This document shows positions 26,426 to 37,200 of a stretch of 64,000 nt of DNA, piece by piece. A program made the position numbers and the translations under genes. The notes beneath the pieces were generated by a model. The model worked only from the letters and a program-made list of their open reading frames with translations, was not told where the DNA came from and made no database searches. The stretch spans positions 14,691 through 78,690 of the forward strand of contig DATDJI010000059.1 in assembly GCA_036520615.1 (NCBI GenBank). Reading direction: 5' to 3'. Numbering within the stretch: the first letter of the stretch is position 1; every line of letters starts with the position of its first letter. This DNA is from CAMCXE01 sp036520615. Its GTDB lineage: Bacteria; Pseudomonadota; Gammaproteobacteria; Pseudomonadales; Cellvibrionaceae.

Positions 26426-28348
26426 CTATTGTGATTTACGTACACGTAAATACCATTCGGACAACAAGCGCACTTGTTTCTCGGTATAACCACGCTCAAC
26501 CATACGCGCGACAAAATCTTGATGTTTTTTCTGATCTTCCTTCGTAGATTTTGTATTAAATGAAATAACCGGTAACAGCTCTTCCGTATTGGAGAACATT
26601 TTTTTCTCAATTACCACGCGCAGTTTTTCATAGCTATTCCACACAGGATTTTTGCCATTATTATTAGCGCGCGCACGCAGTACAAAATTAACTATTTCAT
26701 TACGGAAATCTTTCGGGTTGCTAATTCCTGCTGGTTTTTCTATTTTCTCAAGCTCTTCATTAATGGCTGCTCGATTTAATATCTCACCCGTTTCCGGATC
26801 GCGATACTCTTGGTCTTGAATCCAGAAGTCCGCATACACAACATATCGATCAAAAATATTCTGCCCATATTCGGCATAAGATTCCAAATAAGCCGTTTGA
26901 ATTTCTTTACCGATAAACTCCACATAACGCGGCGCCAAATATTCTTTTAGAAAGCCTAAATATCTTCCAGCGCGCTCCTCTGGAAACTGCTCTTGTTCAA
27001 TTTGTTGCTCCAACACATAAAGTAAGTGCACAGGATTTGCAGCAACTTCAGTTGGATCAAAGTTAAATACTTTGGAGAGAATTTTAAATGCAAACCGAGT
27101 GGATAACCCATTCATACCTTCGTCTACTCCAGCAGCGTCCTTATACTCCTGCTGAGATTTGGCTTTAGGGTCGGTATCTTTAAGATTTTCACCATCATAA
27201 ACGCGCATTTTAGACAGCAAATTGGAGTTCTCCGGCGCTTTTAAGCGGGATAAAACTGCAAATTGCGCTAGCATTTTTAATGTGTCAGGGGCGCAGGGTG
27301 CAAAACGTAACGAACTATTTTGCAATAGCTTTTCATAAATATGTATTTCTTCGGAAACTCGCAGGCAATAAGGCACTTTTACGATATAGACACGATCAAT
27401 GAAAGCTTCGTTGTTTTTATTATTGCGAAAGGTTTGCCATTCTGATTCATTCGAGTGAGCTAAAATCATGCCGTCAAACGGAATAGCTCCGAGCCCTTCA
27501 GTGGAATTATAATTACCTTCTTGAGTGGCAGTTAAAAGTGGATGCAGCACTTTAATCGGTGCTTTAAACATCTCGACAAATTCCATGACGCCCTGATTCG
27601 CACGACACAGACCACCAGAAAAACTATAAGCATCTGGGTCGTTTTGCGGAAATTCTTCTAATTTACGAATATCGACCTTACCTACAAGGCTGGATATATC
27701 TTGGTTATTTTCATCACCCGGCTCTGTTTTGGAAATAGCTATTTGATCCAAAATAGAAGGGTGCATTTTAACCACTTTGAACTGGCTAATATCGCCGCCA
27801 AATTCATGTAACCGTTTTACCGCCCAAGGCGACATAATAGTTTTCAGATAGCGCAGCGGAATACCGTAATCTTCCCGCAAAATTACACCATCTTCATTAG
27901 GATCAAATAAACCTAACGGCGACTCAAATACAGGTGAGCCTTTTAAGCAATAAATAGGTTGTTTTTCCATCAAAGCTTTTAGCTTCTCGGCTAGAGAAGA
28001 TTTTCCACCACCTACTGGGCCGAGCAAATAAAGAATTTGCTTTTTCTCTTCTAACCCCTGCGCCGCATGTTTGAAAAACGACACTATTTGTTCGATTGCC
28101 TCATCCATGCCATAAAAATCTTCAAACGCCTGATAGCGTTTAATGATTTTATTGGAAAATATCCGGCTTAAGCGTGGGTGCCTGGACGTGTCCACAAGTT
28201 CAGGTTCGCCAATAGCCAATAACATACGTTCAGCGGCGGAGGCATAGACAGAGGGATCTGATTTACAGAGCTCTAGGTATTCTTGAATACTTAATTCTTC
28301 TTTTTGCGTTGAAGCATAACGTTCACGATAATGACTAAATATGGTCAT
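26426..28348 (-). CDS. yeaG: PrkA/YeaG serine protein kinase
   Basis: 640 residues (E. coli YeaG has 644). The AAA-type domain has Walker A GPVGGGKS at 110-117. The C-terminal third is the PrkA kinase-like domain, related distantly to eukaryotic kinases. Some family members have been described as AAA proteases, so the catalytic role is debated. GAGGAG precedes the ATG. It heads yeaG-yeaH-ycgB. A CTATGCT box at 28403-28409 (minus-strand reading) resembles an extended sigma-S -10 element, in line with known RpoS control of this operon. Confidence 0.95.
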   Translation of the reverse strand: MTIFSHYRERYASTQKEELSIQEYLELCKSDPSVYASAAERMLLAIGEPELVDTSRHPRLSRIFSNKIIKRYQAFEDFYGMDEAIEQIVSFFKHAAQGLEEKKQILYLLGPVGGGKSSLAEKLKALMEKQPIYCLKGSPVFESPLGLFDPNEDGVILREDYGIPLRYLKTIMSPWAVKRLHEFGGDISQFKVVKMHPSILDQIAISKTEPGDENNQDISSLVGKVDIRKLEEFPQNDPDAYSFSGGLCRANQGVMEFVEMFKAPIKVLHPLLTATQEGNYNSTEGLGAIPFDGMILAHSNESEWQTFRNNKNNEAFIDRVYIVKVPYCLRVSEEIHIYEKLLQNSSLRFAPCAPDTLKMLAQFAVLSRLKAPENSNLLSKMRVYDGENLKDTDPKAKSQQEYKDAAGVDEGMNGLSTRFAFKILSKVFNFDPTEVAANPVHLLYVLEQQIEQEQFPEERAGRYLGFLKEYLAPRYVEFIGKEIQTAYLESYAEYGQNIFDRYVVYADFWIQDQEYRDPETGEILNRAAINEELEKIEKPAGISNPKDFRNEIVNFVLRARANNNGKNPVWNSYEKLRVVIEKKMFSNTEELLPVISFNTKSTKEDQKKHQDFVARMVERGYTEKQVRLLSEWYLRVRKSQ

Positions 28349-28718
28349 AGAGAGCTCCTCAGTTATGACTAAATGGCGAGGGACGGTGCGAATCCTATTC
28401 CAAGCATAGACGTTGGAAATAAATCAGCAGACAAAATTCCCCAAAAGATACTTAAAACCGTCAAAAAAATACTGCCTTGAGAGGCCTCGGCAATTTCGCC
28501 AAGAATATGTCAGCCACCTTACGCAAAATCCGTTTAAGGCAAGGCCTTTACTCATAAAACAATTCGAGCCATTCAAAAATTAAGCCACGCACGGCTTTGA
28601 ATTTGCACAAACAATAAGAGGGACTTATATAACTGCCCACCTCAAAAGTAATCGTTTTGTTATATTGATACATCCGTGAAATAATTCATACATCACACAT
28701 GAAAAATATGAGCATCCA
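28349..28718. other. Divergent promoter region yeaG / galE
   Basis: No gene is seen. On the minus strand there is a sigma-S-like -10 (CTATGCT, 28403-28409) for yeaG. On the plus strand there is a sigma-70 promoter candidate for galE, listed separately. The middle contains GAGGCCTC (28480-28487), a perfect 8-base palindrome with no further support. Confidence 0.5.
28603..28631 (+). promoter_or_regulatory. Sigma-70 promoter candidate for galE
   Basis: TTGCAC (28603-28608), 17-base spacer, TATATA (28626-28631), 87 bases before the galE start. Confidence 0.5.
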
Positions 28719-29738
28719 ATGAAGGTATTAGTAACAGGCGGAGCAGGTTATATAGGCTCACATACGTGTATCGAGCTAATTCACGCAGGCCACCAGCTGG
28801 TCGTGGTTGATAATCTTGTCAATGCTAAACAGGAAGCCCTAGCTCGCGTAGAGGTAATTACCGGTACACAGATTCCATTTTATGCAGTCGATGTCACCGA
28901 TCGCGCCGCCCTTGATGCTGTATTTAAACAGGAAGGCCCGATCGACGCCGTTATCCATTTTGCCGGCTTAAAAGCTGTGGGCGAGTCTTGCGAAAAGCCG
29001 AGCGATTATTATCGTGTCAATGTGTACGGCTCGCTGGTCCTTGCGGATGTAATGGAGGCCCATGGAGTGCAACTGCTGGCATTCAGCTCTTCGGCAACCG
29101 TCTATGGCGACCCGCACTCAGTTCCAATCCGCGAAAATTTTCCAACTGGTGCGACCAATCCGTACGGCCGCAGTAAGTTAATGGTGGAAGAAATATTTCA
29201 AGATTTAGCAAAACGTACGGGCAATAGGCTAAAAATTGCGTTACTGCGCTATTTTAACCCCATCGGCGCCCACGAAAGCGGCACGATTGGTGAAGACCCA
29301 AATGGCATCCCAAATAATCTGCTCCCTTATGTGGCGCAAGTAGCTGTAGGGAAGCTGCCTCAACTGCGGGTATTTGGCAACGATTATGCGACAATCGATG
29401 GGACGGGCGTGCGAGATTATATTCATGTGGTGGACCTCGCTCGTGGACATTTGGCTGCGCTTAATCGCTTAACGCAGAACGCACCAGGTGCATATGTGTG
29501 GAATTTAGGCACCGGACGAGGTTTTAGCGTACTTGAAGTGGTTAATGCCTTTGCAAAGGCCAGCGGTCGAACCATTCCCTTTGAATTTGTACCTCGCCGT
29601 CCGGGCGATATCGCTGAGTGCTACGCCGACCCCAGCCTTGCCGCAAGCGAGCTAGGCTGGGGTGCTGAATATGATCTCAATCGGATGGTTATAGACGCCT
29701 GGCGTTGGCAACATCAAAATCCCAATGGCTATGAGTAG
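28719..29738 (+). CDS. galE: UDP-glucose 4-epimerase
   Basis: 339 residues of the extended short-chain dehydrogenase family. It has the NAD-binding GGAGYIGS (7-14), then Ser124, Tyr149 and Lys153 of the catalytic set, at exactly the E. coli numbering. It interconverts UDP-glucose and UDP-galactose for surface polysaccharide and galactose use. Two earlier ATGs (28699 and 28708) are out of frame. No other gal genes are adjacent, so a role in envelope sugar supply is more likely than a galactose operon. Confidence 0.96.
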   Translation: MKVLVTGGAGYIGSHTCIELIHAGHQLVVVDNLVNAKQEALARVEVITGTQIPFYAVDVTDRAALDAVFKQEGPIDAVIHFAGLKAVGESCEKPSDYYRVNVYGSLVLADVMEAHGVQLLAFSSSATVYGDPHSVPIRENFPTGATNPYGRSKLMVEEIFQDLAKRTGNRLKIALLRYFNPIGAHESGTIGEDPNGIPNNLLPYVAQVAVGKLPQLRVFGNDYATIDGTGVRDYIHVVDLARGHLAALNRLTQNAPGAYVWNLGTGRGFSVLEVVNAFAKASGRTIPFEFVPRRPGDIAECYADPSLAASELGWGAEYDLNRMVIDAWRWQHQNPNGYE

Positions 29739-29755
29739 ACGTTTTAAGCTGACGA

Positions 29756-29776
29756 AAGAAGCGAGGCTCGCTTCTT
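29756..29776 (+). terminator. Terminator-like hairpin after galE
   Basis: A 21-base near-perfect palindrome, AAGAAGCGAG - G - CTCGCTTCTT, 18 bases past the galE stop. It lacks a long T-run, so termination efficiency is uncertain; it may also serve the convergent HD-GYP gene. Confidence 0.5.
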
Positions 29777-29832
29777 AAGCGTTAATGCGCAGAAAGCGAG
29801 CTTGGTTTATCTGTATTAAATACATAACAGAA

Positions 29833-31227
29833 CTATTCGCGTCCGCCAAATATACCTGCCAAAGCGCGGTTACTTTTCAAAAATGATAAAAAGCCTTTAT
29901 TCGGAGAAGACTGACGGCTCAAGTAAATATCGCGGATGAGATTTACATCAAGCTCGTAACTGTTTGGATCTAAGTCCTGAGCAATTTCTATTCGATCTAT
30001 TTCTGCGTGCGTTAGTTTGCCTGCATCAAGCTTTGCTTGTTTACTTTTTTCATCCAAGGCTAGATCTAAAAACATCGGTTCAACAAGCGGTTTTTTCAGC
30101 GTATCCAACACGATCATGATTTTTGGTTTTAAACGCCGCTCAAAATTTTGCTCAACTACAACGGCTACTTCGCCCGTATTAAGCTCAACCAATGTACCTG
30201 TAGGGTAAAGCCCGATGGCGCGAATAAATTCAACTACCAAGTCTGATTGAAACAACTCATCCCGCACTTCATAAAGGCGCGCTACCGCTTTAGATGGCGA
30301 ATAACTACGATTCTCGCCTCTAGGTGTAGTTGTTTCGTCGTAAAAAGTTACGATCCCGGCAATTTTCCCCAGTAAAGGTATTTTATCGCCGCGCAATTGC
30401 TCAGGATATCCACTGCCGTTTAAACGCTCACAGTGGGTTTTAACTACAGAGGTAATTCTAGGTTTAATATCCGGCAGCTCGCGAAGAATCTCCACGCCAA
30501 AATCAACAAATTTTTCATAGGCTGATTGCTCAGCGGCAGTACGATTTTGTTTCTCTAAAATTTCCAGTGGCAGCCGCGTCTTACCAAGATCTTTTAATAA
30601 AAGGCCGAGGGCTAATACATCAAGATCCACTTTCGGAAGGCCGATGTGCCGACCAAACAAAATTCCCCACACTGCGCAGCGCACGGCATGACTGTATGTG
30701 TATTCGTCTTTTTCTTTAACACGGCTTAACCAAGTAAATGCATCTGGGCTGCGCAATACGCTATCGACCATTGCACTGGCCGTGCGCTTGGTTTCCTGAA
30801 TGGGCAAGTCATGATTACCCGAACCTACTTGACGCATGACCTCGCCGATGGCGGTGTAGACCTGCTGGTGTAATTCCCGCGCCCGCGTCATCTCACGACC
30901 CAAGGACTCAACTACCGGGTATTGGTTATGCTGGATTTTGATAGGGGCAACGTCAGTCACTTTGTTTTTGACTGACGACTTAGTGGCGCCACCTGAACTA
31001 CCTGGGCCGCTCATCGTGCGCAAATTGGTTCTGACTGGCCCAGGGCCCTTGGCTATATCAATAAATGCGTGATGACAGTGCACTTTTAGCAACTGGATTT
31101 CGTCAAGCGTGTTGATGTAAAACCCTTGCAAGGGAAACGGGGTTTGCGTCCATGGTCTATCAAGGCCAGACACAAACATCCCAAGGGTAAGTTCATTAAC
31201 GTCGATTTTAATTTGCTTAATACCCAA
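29833..31227 (-). CDS. HD-GYP domain protein with altered HD motif
   Basis: 464 residues: an N-terminal DUF3391-type domain (about 1-130) followed by an HD-GYP domain (about 165-345). HD-GYP enzymes degrade c-di-GMP to pGpG or GMP. Here the signature His-Asp pair reads Lys212-Asp213 (LLLKDLGKTRLP instead of LLHDIGK). The later HHExxxGxGYP motif reads HCERLNGSGYP, and the usual DxYDALT reads TFYDETT. So several metal ligands are altered, and the protein may bind c-di-GMP without cleaving it. The start is TTG at 31227, supported by a strong AGGAGGGG site. It converges with galE and is followed upstream by a 200-base gap to hemE. Confidence 0.88.
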   Translation of the reverse strand: MGIKQIKIDVNELTLGMFVSGLDRPWTQTPFPLQGFYINTLDEIQLLKVHCHHAFIDIAKGPGPVRTNLRTMSGPGSSGGATKSSVKNKVTDVAPIKIQHNQYPVVESLGREMTRARELHQQVYTAIGEVMRQVGSGNHDLPIQETKRTASAMVDSVLRSPDAFTWLSRVKEKDEYTYSHAVRCAVWGILFGRHIGLPKVDLDVLALGLLLKDLGKTRLPLEILEKQNRTAAEQSAYEKFVDFGVEILRELPDIKPRITSVVKTHCERLNGSGYPEQLRGDKIPLLGKIAGIVTFYDETTTPRGENRSYSPSKAVARLYEVRDELFQSDLVVEFIRAIGLYPTGTLVELNTGEVAVVVEQNFERRLKPKIMIVLDTLKKPLVEPMFLDLALDEKSKQAKLDAGKLTHAEIDRIEIAQDLDPNSYELDVNLIRDIYLSRQSSPNKGFLSFLKSNRALAGIFGGRE

Positions 31228-31427
31228 GTTAATCCCCTCCTACACACAGTACTAAAGACCGCAAAAACTGATTATAAACCAACCAATCCGAATAAAATGC
31301 AGCCAGAATGGAAGGATTCGATATTTGGGAACTGTCCCAAACTATTTTTGCTAAACGGCGCGCTCCTTACCCAAGACTGGAAAAACGCCTTAAGTCGACC
31401 GCAACCTATCTCTATAGATCCGCATTT

Positions 31428-32498
31428 TTATACTAACTGATGATACTCGGAAGACAACTCGTTGACTGCCGATATAAAAGCTCCAGCATGGGCCGGATCA
31501 ACCTCAGGGGTAATGCCATGGCCAAGATTAAATACGTGGCCGCTGCCGTGCCCAAAAGACTGAAGAATGTCTGCTACTTCTTGACGTATGCGTTGTGGAG
31601 AAGCATAAAGAATGCCAGGGTCCATATTGCCCTGCAGAGCCACTCGCCGCCCAACTCTCGCTCTAGCTTGCCCGATATCGCACGTCCAATCTAAACCTAA
31701 CGCAGTAGCGCCGGTATCTGCCATCGACTCAAGCCAGAGCCCGCCACCTTTAGTGAACACGATAACCGGAACCGGACGGCCCTGATGTTCTTTGATCAGT
31801 CCGTCGATAATTTTTTGCATAGGATCAAGGGAAAACTCTTGATAAGCTCGAGCTGAAAGCGCCCCGCCCCAAGTATCAAAAATTTGCACAGCCTGAGCAC
31901 CAGCCAGTATTTGCGCGTTCAAGTAATCAATTACCGAGGCGACTAATTTATCCAGCAGCAGATGCATCAATTCAGGCTGGTTATACATCAAGGTTTTCGA
32001 GCGGCGAAAATCCTTACTCGACCCACCTTCAAGCATGTAAGTCGCAAGCGTCCATGGGCTGCCGGAAAAACCGATTAAGGGTACCCGGCCATTAAGTTCT
32101 CGACGAATCAATCGCACGGCATCTAAAACATAGGGTAGATCTTGCGCGGTATTTACCACCGGCAAAGCCTCGATATCCGCTGCGTTTACGACAGCTTTGC
32201 GAAATTTAGGCCCTTCCCCCTCACCAAAGTACAAGCCAAGGCCCATGGCATCGGGGATAGTGAGAATATCGGAAAACAAAATGGCGGCATCAAGAGCATA
32301 ACGCTCAAGCGGCTGTAACGTAACTTCGCAGGCAAGCTCTGGATTGCTGCAAAGGGCCATAAAGTCGCCCGCTTTTGTCCGGGTAGCGCGGTATTCAGGT
32401 AAATAGCGGCCAGCCTGCCGCATCATCCATACGGGGGTGCGATCCACAGGCTCGCGCAACAGGGCCCGCAAAAAACGATCGTTTTGCAATGAAGTCAT
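31428..32498 (-). CDS. hemE: Uroporphyrinogen decarboxylase
   Basis: 356 residues. The N-terminal RQAGRYLPEYR block and Asp77 in AAILFSDIL are the conserved active-site elements. It decarboxylates the four acetate side chains of uroporphyrinogen III on the way to haem. A purine-rich AGAGAG precedes the ATG. It lies downstream of gltB-gltD, the same order as in Pseudomonas. Confidence 0.97.
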   Translation of the reverse strand: MTSLQNDRFLRALLREPVDRTPVWMMRQAGRYLPEYRATRTKAGDFMALCSNPELACEVTLQPLERYALDAAILFSDILTIPDAMGLGLYFGEGEGPKFRKAVVNAADIEALPVVNTAQDLPYVLDAVRLIRRELNGRVPLIGFSGSPWTLATYMLEGGSSKDFRRSKTLMYNQPELMHLLLDKLVASVIDYLNAQILAGAQAVQIFDTWGGALSARAYQEFSLDPMQKIIDGLIKEHQGRPVPVIVFTKGGGLWLESMADTGATALGLDWTCDIGQARARVGRRVALQGNMDPGILYASPQRIRQEVADILQSFGHGSGHVFNLGHGITPEVDPAHAGAFISAVNELSSEYHQLV

Positions 32499-32773
32499 GT
32501 TTTCTCTCTGTACCCAAATAACGCTGGTGCATAGGGTTTGATAAACAAGATCCTAGAGCACCAATGATGAATTTTTATTATTGTTGCAGGTGAAACTGAA
32601 ACCGGCTCTGTAATGACGAAAGCCAGATTATTATAGGTGGTGAACCCTGCTAAGCCGCGCCTCCGCTAATTTGGAAACGCACACTAACATGGAATAATTA
32701 AACTGTCTGGAACTTGGGCGCACATTAGGGGCCGACTGTGTTAGCGAGATTTCAATATGTAATGCGCTGTCGC

Positions 32774-34192
32774 TTACACATCCAAGAAATCTAAAATGCC
32801 GCTTGCCGCTTCGCGCCCTTCCCAAATAGCCGTAACAACCAAGTCCGAGCCGCGCACCATATCGCCGCCAGCAAACACCTTTGGATTGGAGGTTTGGAAT
32901 TTATACGGCTGCTCTTCAGGAGCTTCAACGCCACCCCAGGTATTAATTTTGATGTCGTGATCGGCAAACCAGGGAGCCGGGTTAGGCTTAAAACCAAAAG
33001 CTACTAACACAAGATCAGCAGGTAAAATCTCCTCACTGCCTGGAATAACTTCCGGCCTACGACGACCGCGCTCATCAGGAGCTCCCAACGTCGTAGTCAC
33101 AACCTTAACGCCTTCAACTTTACCTTCGCCCACTATGGCAACAGGTTGACGGTTGAACAGGAATGCCACTCCTTCTTCGCGAGCATTTTGCACCTCACGG
33201 CGCGAGCCAGGCATGTTTTCCTCGTCGCGACGATAGGCACAGGTCACGCTGGTTGCGCCCTGCCGGATAGATGTGCGGTTGCAGTCCATAGCAGTATCAC
33301 CGCCACCTAATATCACCACGCGCTTGCCCTTCACGCTTATAAAATCGGCTGGATCCTTTTCAAAACCCAAGTTGCGGTTGACGTTCGAGACTAAAAACGG
33401 CAATGCATCGTAAACGCCTGGCAAGTCTTCTCCAGGAAATTCACCCTTCATATAGGTGTACGTGCCCATTCCCATAAATACCGCGTCATAGTCGCGCAGC
33501 AATTCGTCCATCGTGACGTCTTTGCCTATTTCAGTATTCAGGCGAAACTCCATGCCCATTTCCGTGAACAGCTCGCGACGGCGGCTCATGACGGATTTTT
33601 CCAATTTGAATTCGGGAATACCAAAGGTTAACAAGCCACCGATTTCAGGATAGCGATCAAAAACTACGGGCTTCACACCATTACGCACCAATACGTCGGC
33701 ACAGCCAAGGCCTGCGGGGCCTGCGCCAATAATGGCGACTTTTTTATCCGTCCACACCACTTTTGACATGTCCGGCTTCCAGCCCATGGCAAATGCAGTA
33801 TCGGTAATGTACTTCTCCGCGTTGCCAATGGTTACTGCTCCGAAGCCGTCATTGAGCGTACAGGCGCCTTCACAGAGGCGATCCTGTGGGCAAACGCGAC
33901 CGCATACTTCAGGCAGAGAGTTAGTCTGATGTGCCAGATCCGCCGCCTCAAACAAGTTGCCTTCAGCCACCAATTTCAACCAGTTGGGAATATAGTTATG
34001 AACCGGGCACTTCCACTCACAGTATGGATTGCCACAGGCCAAACAGCGGTGTGCTTGGCCTTGCACCTGGGGTTCTGTGAAGGGTTGGTATATCTCCACA
34101 AACTCAGTTTTGCGCACGCCCATATCCTTTTTATTAGGATCTTGGCGGCCCACATCTAGAAATTGAAAATCGTTACTCAAACGCTCAGCCAT
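32774..34192 (-). CDS. gltD: Glutamate synthase small subunit
   Basis: 472 residues. The N-terminal cluster-binding cysteines are Cys50, Cys53, Cys58 and Cys62 (CLACGNPYCEWKC), followed by further cysteines in the CGRVCPQDRLCEGAC block. Then come FAD-binding GAGPAGLGCA and NADPH-binding GGGDTAMDC folds. It passes electrons from NADPH to the large subunit. It is separated from gltB by 37 bases on the same strand. Confidence 0.96.
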   Translation of the reverse strand: MAERLSNDFQFLDVGRQDPNKKDMGVRKTEFVEIYQPFTEPQVQGQAHRCLACGNPYCEWKCPVHNYIPNWLKLVAEGNLFEAADLAHQTNSLPEVCGRVCPQDRLCEGACTLNDGFGAVTIGNAEKYITDTAFAMGWKPDMSKVVWTDKKVAIIGAGPAGLGCADVLVRNGVKPVVFDRYPEIGGLLTFGIPEFKLEKSVMSRRRELFTEMGMEFRLNTEIGKDVTMDELLRDYDAVFMGMGTYTYMKGEFPGEDLPGVYDALPFLVSNVNRNLGFEKDPADFISVKGKRVVILGGGDTAMDCNRTSIRQGATSVTCAYRRDEENMPGSRREVQNAREEGVAFLFNRQPVAIVGEGKVEGVKVVTTTLGAPDERGRRRPEVIPGSEEILPADLVLVAFGFKPNPAPWFADHDIKINTWGGVEAPEEQPYKFQTSNPKVFAGGDMVRGSDLVVTAIWEGREAASGILDFLDV

Positions 34193-34229
34193 AATTACAA
34201 AATCTCGTTATTTACCCAGCGCCAATGCA

Positions 34230-37200
34230 CTATTCGCCGCGCTTGCGGAAGCTCGTTAATAAACTGGCGATGCTCGCCGCCTTGGGTTTGACCAGCCAAA
34301 ACTTGCTGATGTATTGATCAAAATTATCGAGGATATGCACAGCCCAAGGGCTTTGCGTCTCGGCAGCAAACTCTTTAATGACACCGCGCAAGTGGTTGCG
34401 GTGCGCTTCGAGCTGCTCAGTATTCACTCGTATAATGTCCACTAATTCGTGGTTATAGCGATCCACAAAGGTGTTTTCTTCGTCGAGAACATAGGCAAAA
34501 CCACCTGTCATACCCGCGCCGAAATTCACCCCCGTGTGGCCCAAGATTGTGACGACACCGCCGGTCATATATTCACAGCAATGATCCCCTGCGCCTTCTA
34601 CAACAGCATGAGCTCCGGAGTTACGCACGGCAAAGCGCTCACCCGCACCCCCAGCTGCGAATAACTTGCCGCCGGTAGCACCGTACAGACAAGTGTTGCC
34701 AATAATCGAGGTTTCATGGGCCACAAAGCTTGAATTGCGCGGTGCTCGAATAACCAGCTTACCGCCTGCCATGCCTTTGCCGACGTAGTCGTTGGCATCG
34801 CCTTCTAAATACATCTCTAGGCCACCTGCGTTCCATACACCGAAGCTCTGGCCTGCAACACCGATGAAGTTCAACCGTATTGGGGCTTTATCCATACCCA
34901 AGTTGCCGTGACGTTTGGCAATTTCACCGCTGACACGCGCACCGATGGAGCGATCGCAGTTGGTAATTGTGTAATCCCAATTGCCGCCTGATTTGGCATC
35001 TATCGCAGCGGTTACATCGGCAACGATTCGCTCCGCTAACAAGCCTTGATCGAAGGGTTCGTTGCGTTGAACCTGACAATACTGGGGTTTGCTTTTGATC
35101 AGATCATCAGAGTAGAGAATTGGCGACATATCCAATTTACTTTGGCGCAATGTCTGCCCTTCAATTACTTCTAACAAGTCCACTCGACCGATTAGCTCTT
35201 TAAGGCTGCGCACACCCAACCGCGCCATCCATTCACGAGTCTCTTCAGCCGCAAAGCGGAAGAAATTCATCACCATTTCGACCGTGCCGATGTAATGGTC
35301 TTTGCGCAGTTTATCCTGCTGTGTAGCAACGCCGGTTGCACAGTTATTTAAGTGGCAGATACGCAGGTATTTACAGCCTAAGGCCACCATAGGCGCAGTG
35401 CCGAAACCGAAGCTTTCCGCCCCTAAAATAGCGGCTTTCACAACATCCAGACCGGTTTTTAACCCGCCGTCGGTTTGCACGCGCACCTTGCCGCGCAAAT
35501 CGTTAGCGCAGAGGGTTTGATGTGTTTCAGACAAACCCAATTCCCAGGGCGAACCTGCATATTTAATGGAGGTTAACGGGCTTGCCGCAGTACCGCCGTC
35601 ATAACCGGAAATAGTAATTAAATCGGCGTAAGCCTTGGCAACCCCAGCGGCGATAGTACCTACGCCTGGGCGCGATACTAGTTTTACTGAAATCAACGCC
35701 TGCGGATTAACCTGTTTTAAGTCAAAAATTAGCTGCGCTAAATCCTCAATCGAGTAAATATCATGATGCGGAGGAGGCGAAATAAGGGTTACGCCCGGCA
35801 CGGAATAACGCAGCCGTGCGATGAGTTCGTTTACCTTGCCGCCGGGCAATTGGCCGCCCTCACCGGGTTTGGCGCCCTGAGCAACTTTAATTTGCAGCAC
35901 TTCGGCGTTAACCAAATAGGCAGGTGTAACACCGAAGCGGCCTGAAGCTACTTGTTTAATTTTCGAGCTTTTGATTGTGCCGTAGCGAGCAGGATCTTCC
36001 CCACCTTCGCCGGAATTCGAGCGCCCGCCTAAGCGGTTCATGGCTTCAGCCAAGGCTTCATGAGCCTCAGGTGAAAGCGCACCTAAGGACATGCCCGCAG
36101 AGTCAAAACTTTTAAATAGATTTTCTACTGGTTCTACTTCAGCAAGAGGAATCGGTTTGATGCCCTCTTTTAACTTGAACATATCGCGCAAGGTTGCAAC
36201 TGGACGGTTATTTACCAGCGCTGCGTAATCACGCCAAGCGGCGTAGTCGCTAGTTTGCACGGCACGATGCAACGTCTGCACAACATCAGGGTTATAGGCA
36301 TGGTATTCCTGACCGTGTACATATTTGAGCAAACCGCCGGGAGTGATCGGCTTGCGCGCTTTAAATGCATCTGCCGCCAGCGCTTTTTGATCCTCTTCAA
36401 GATCGCTAAAACCTGCGCCCTTAATGCGGCTAGGAGTACCTGCAAAACAGGTTCCGACCACTTCTTCATCAAGTCCGATGGCTTCGAACAATTGCGCACC
36501 GCGATAGGACGCCACTGTTGAAATACCCATTTTCGACATGATTTTTAGCAACCCCTTGTCGATGCTCTTGTGATAATTTTTGTACGCCGTACTGATATCC
36601 ACGAGCACATCACCGGTCTCAACCAGATGATTAATCACGTAGTAACTTAAGTACGGATAAACCGCAGTAGCACCAAAACCAATCAGCGCCGCCACATGGT
36701 GAGGGTCGCGAGCAGTGGCAGTTTCGACAACCAAATTAGCATCGCAGCGCAGGCTATCTTGGGTCAGGCGTTGATGCACAGCGCCCGTTGCCAATAAAGC
36801 ATGAATAGGTAAAAGCCCTTTTTGCATGCCGAAGTCGCTCAATACAAGCGTTACAAAACCCTCTTTTACCGCCACAACCGCTTGTTCGACTATGTCGTTA
36901 ACGGCCTGTTTTAGCGACTTTTGCTGAGGATCGTAATGCAAGTCGAAGATCTTCGGGTTGATGCGTTTGGGATCAACCGCCATCAGTGCGCGGAACTTGG
37001 CTGGCGATAATACTGGGCTACTTAAAATAACCCGCTCCGCGTGTTCGGCAGTTTCGGCGAACACGGAAAGCTCACGCCCCAAGCAGGTTTCCAACGACAT
37101 CACTATGGCTTCACGCAGCGGGTCAATCGGTGGGTTGGTTACCTGAGCAAATTGCTGGCGGAAAAAGTCGTAAAAAGGCCGCACCTTTTGCGATAGCACA

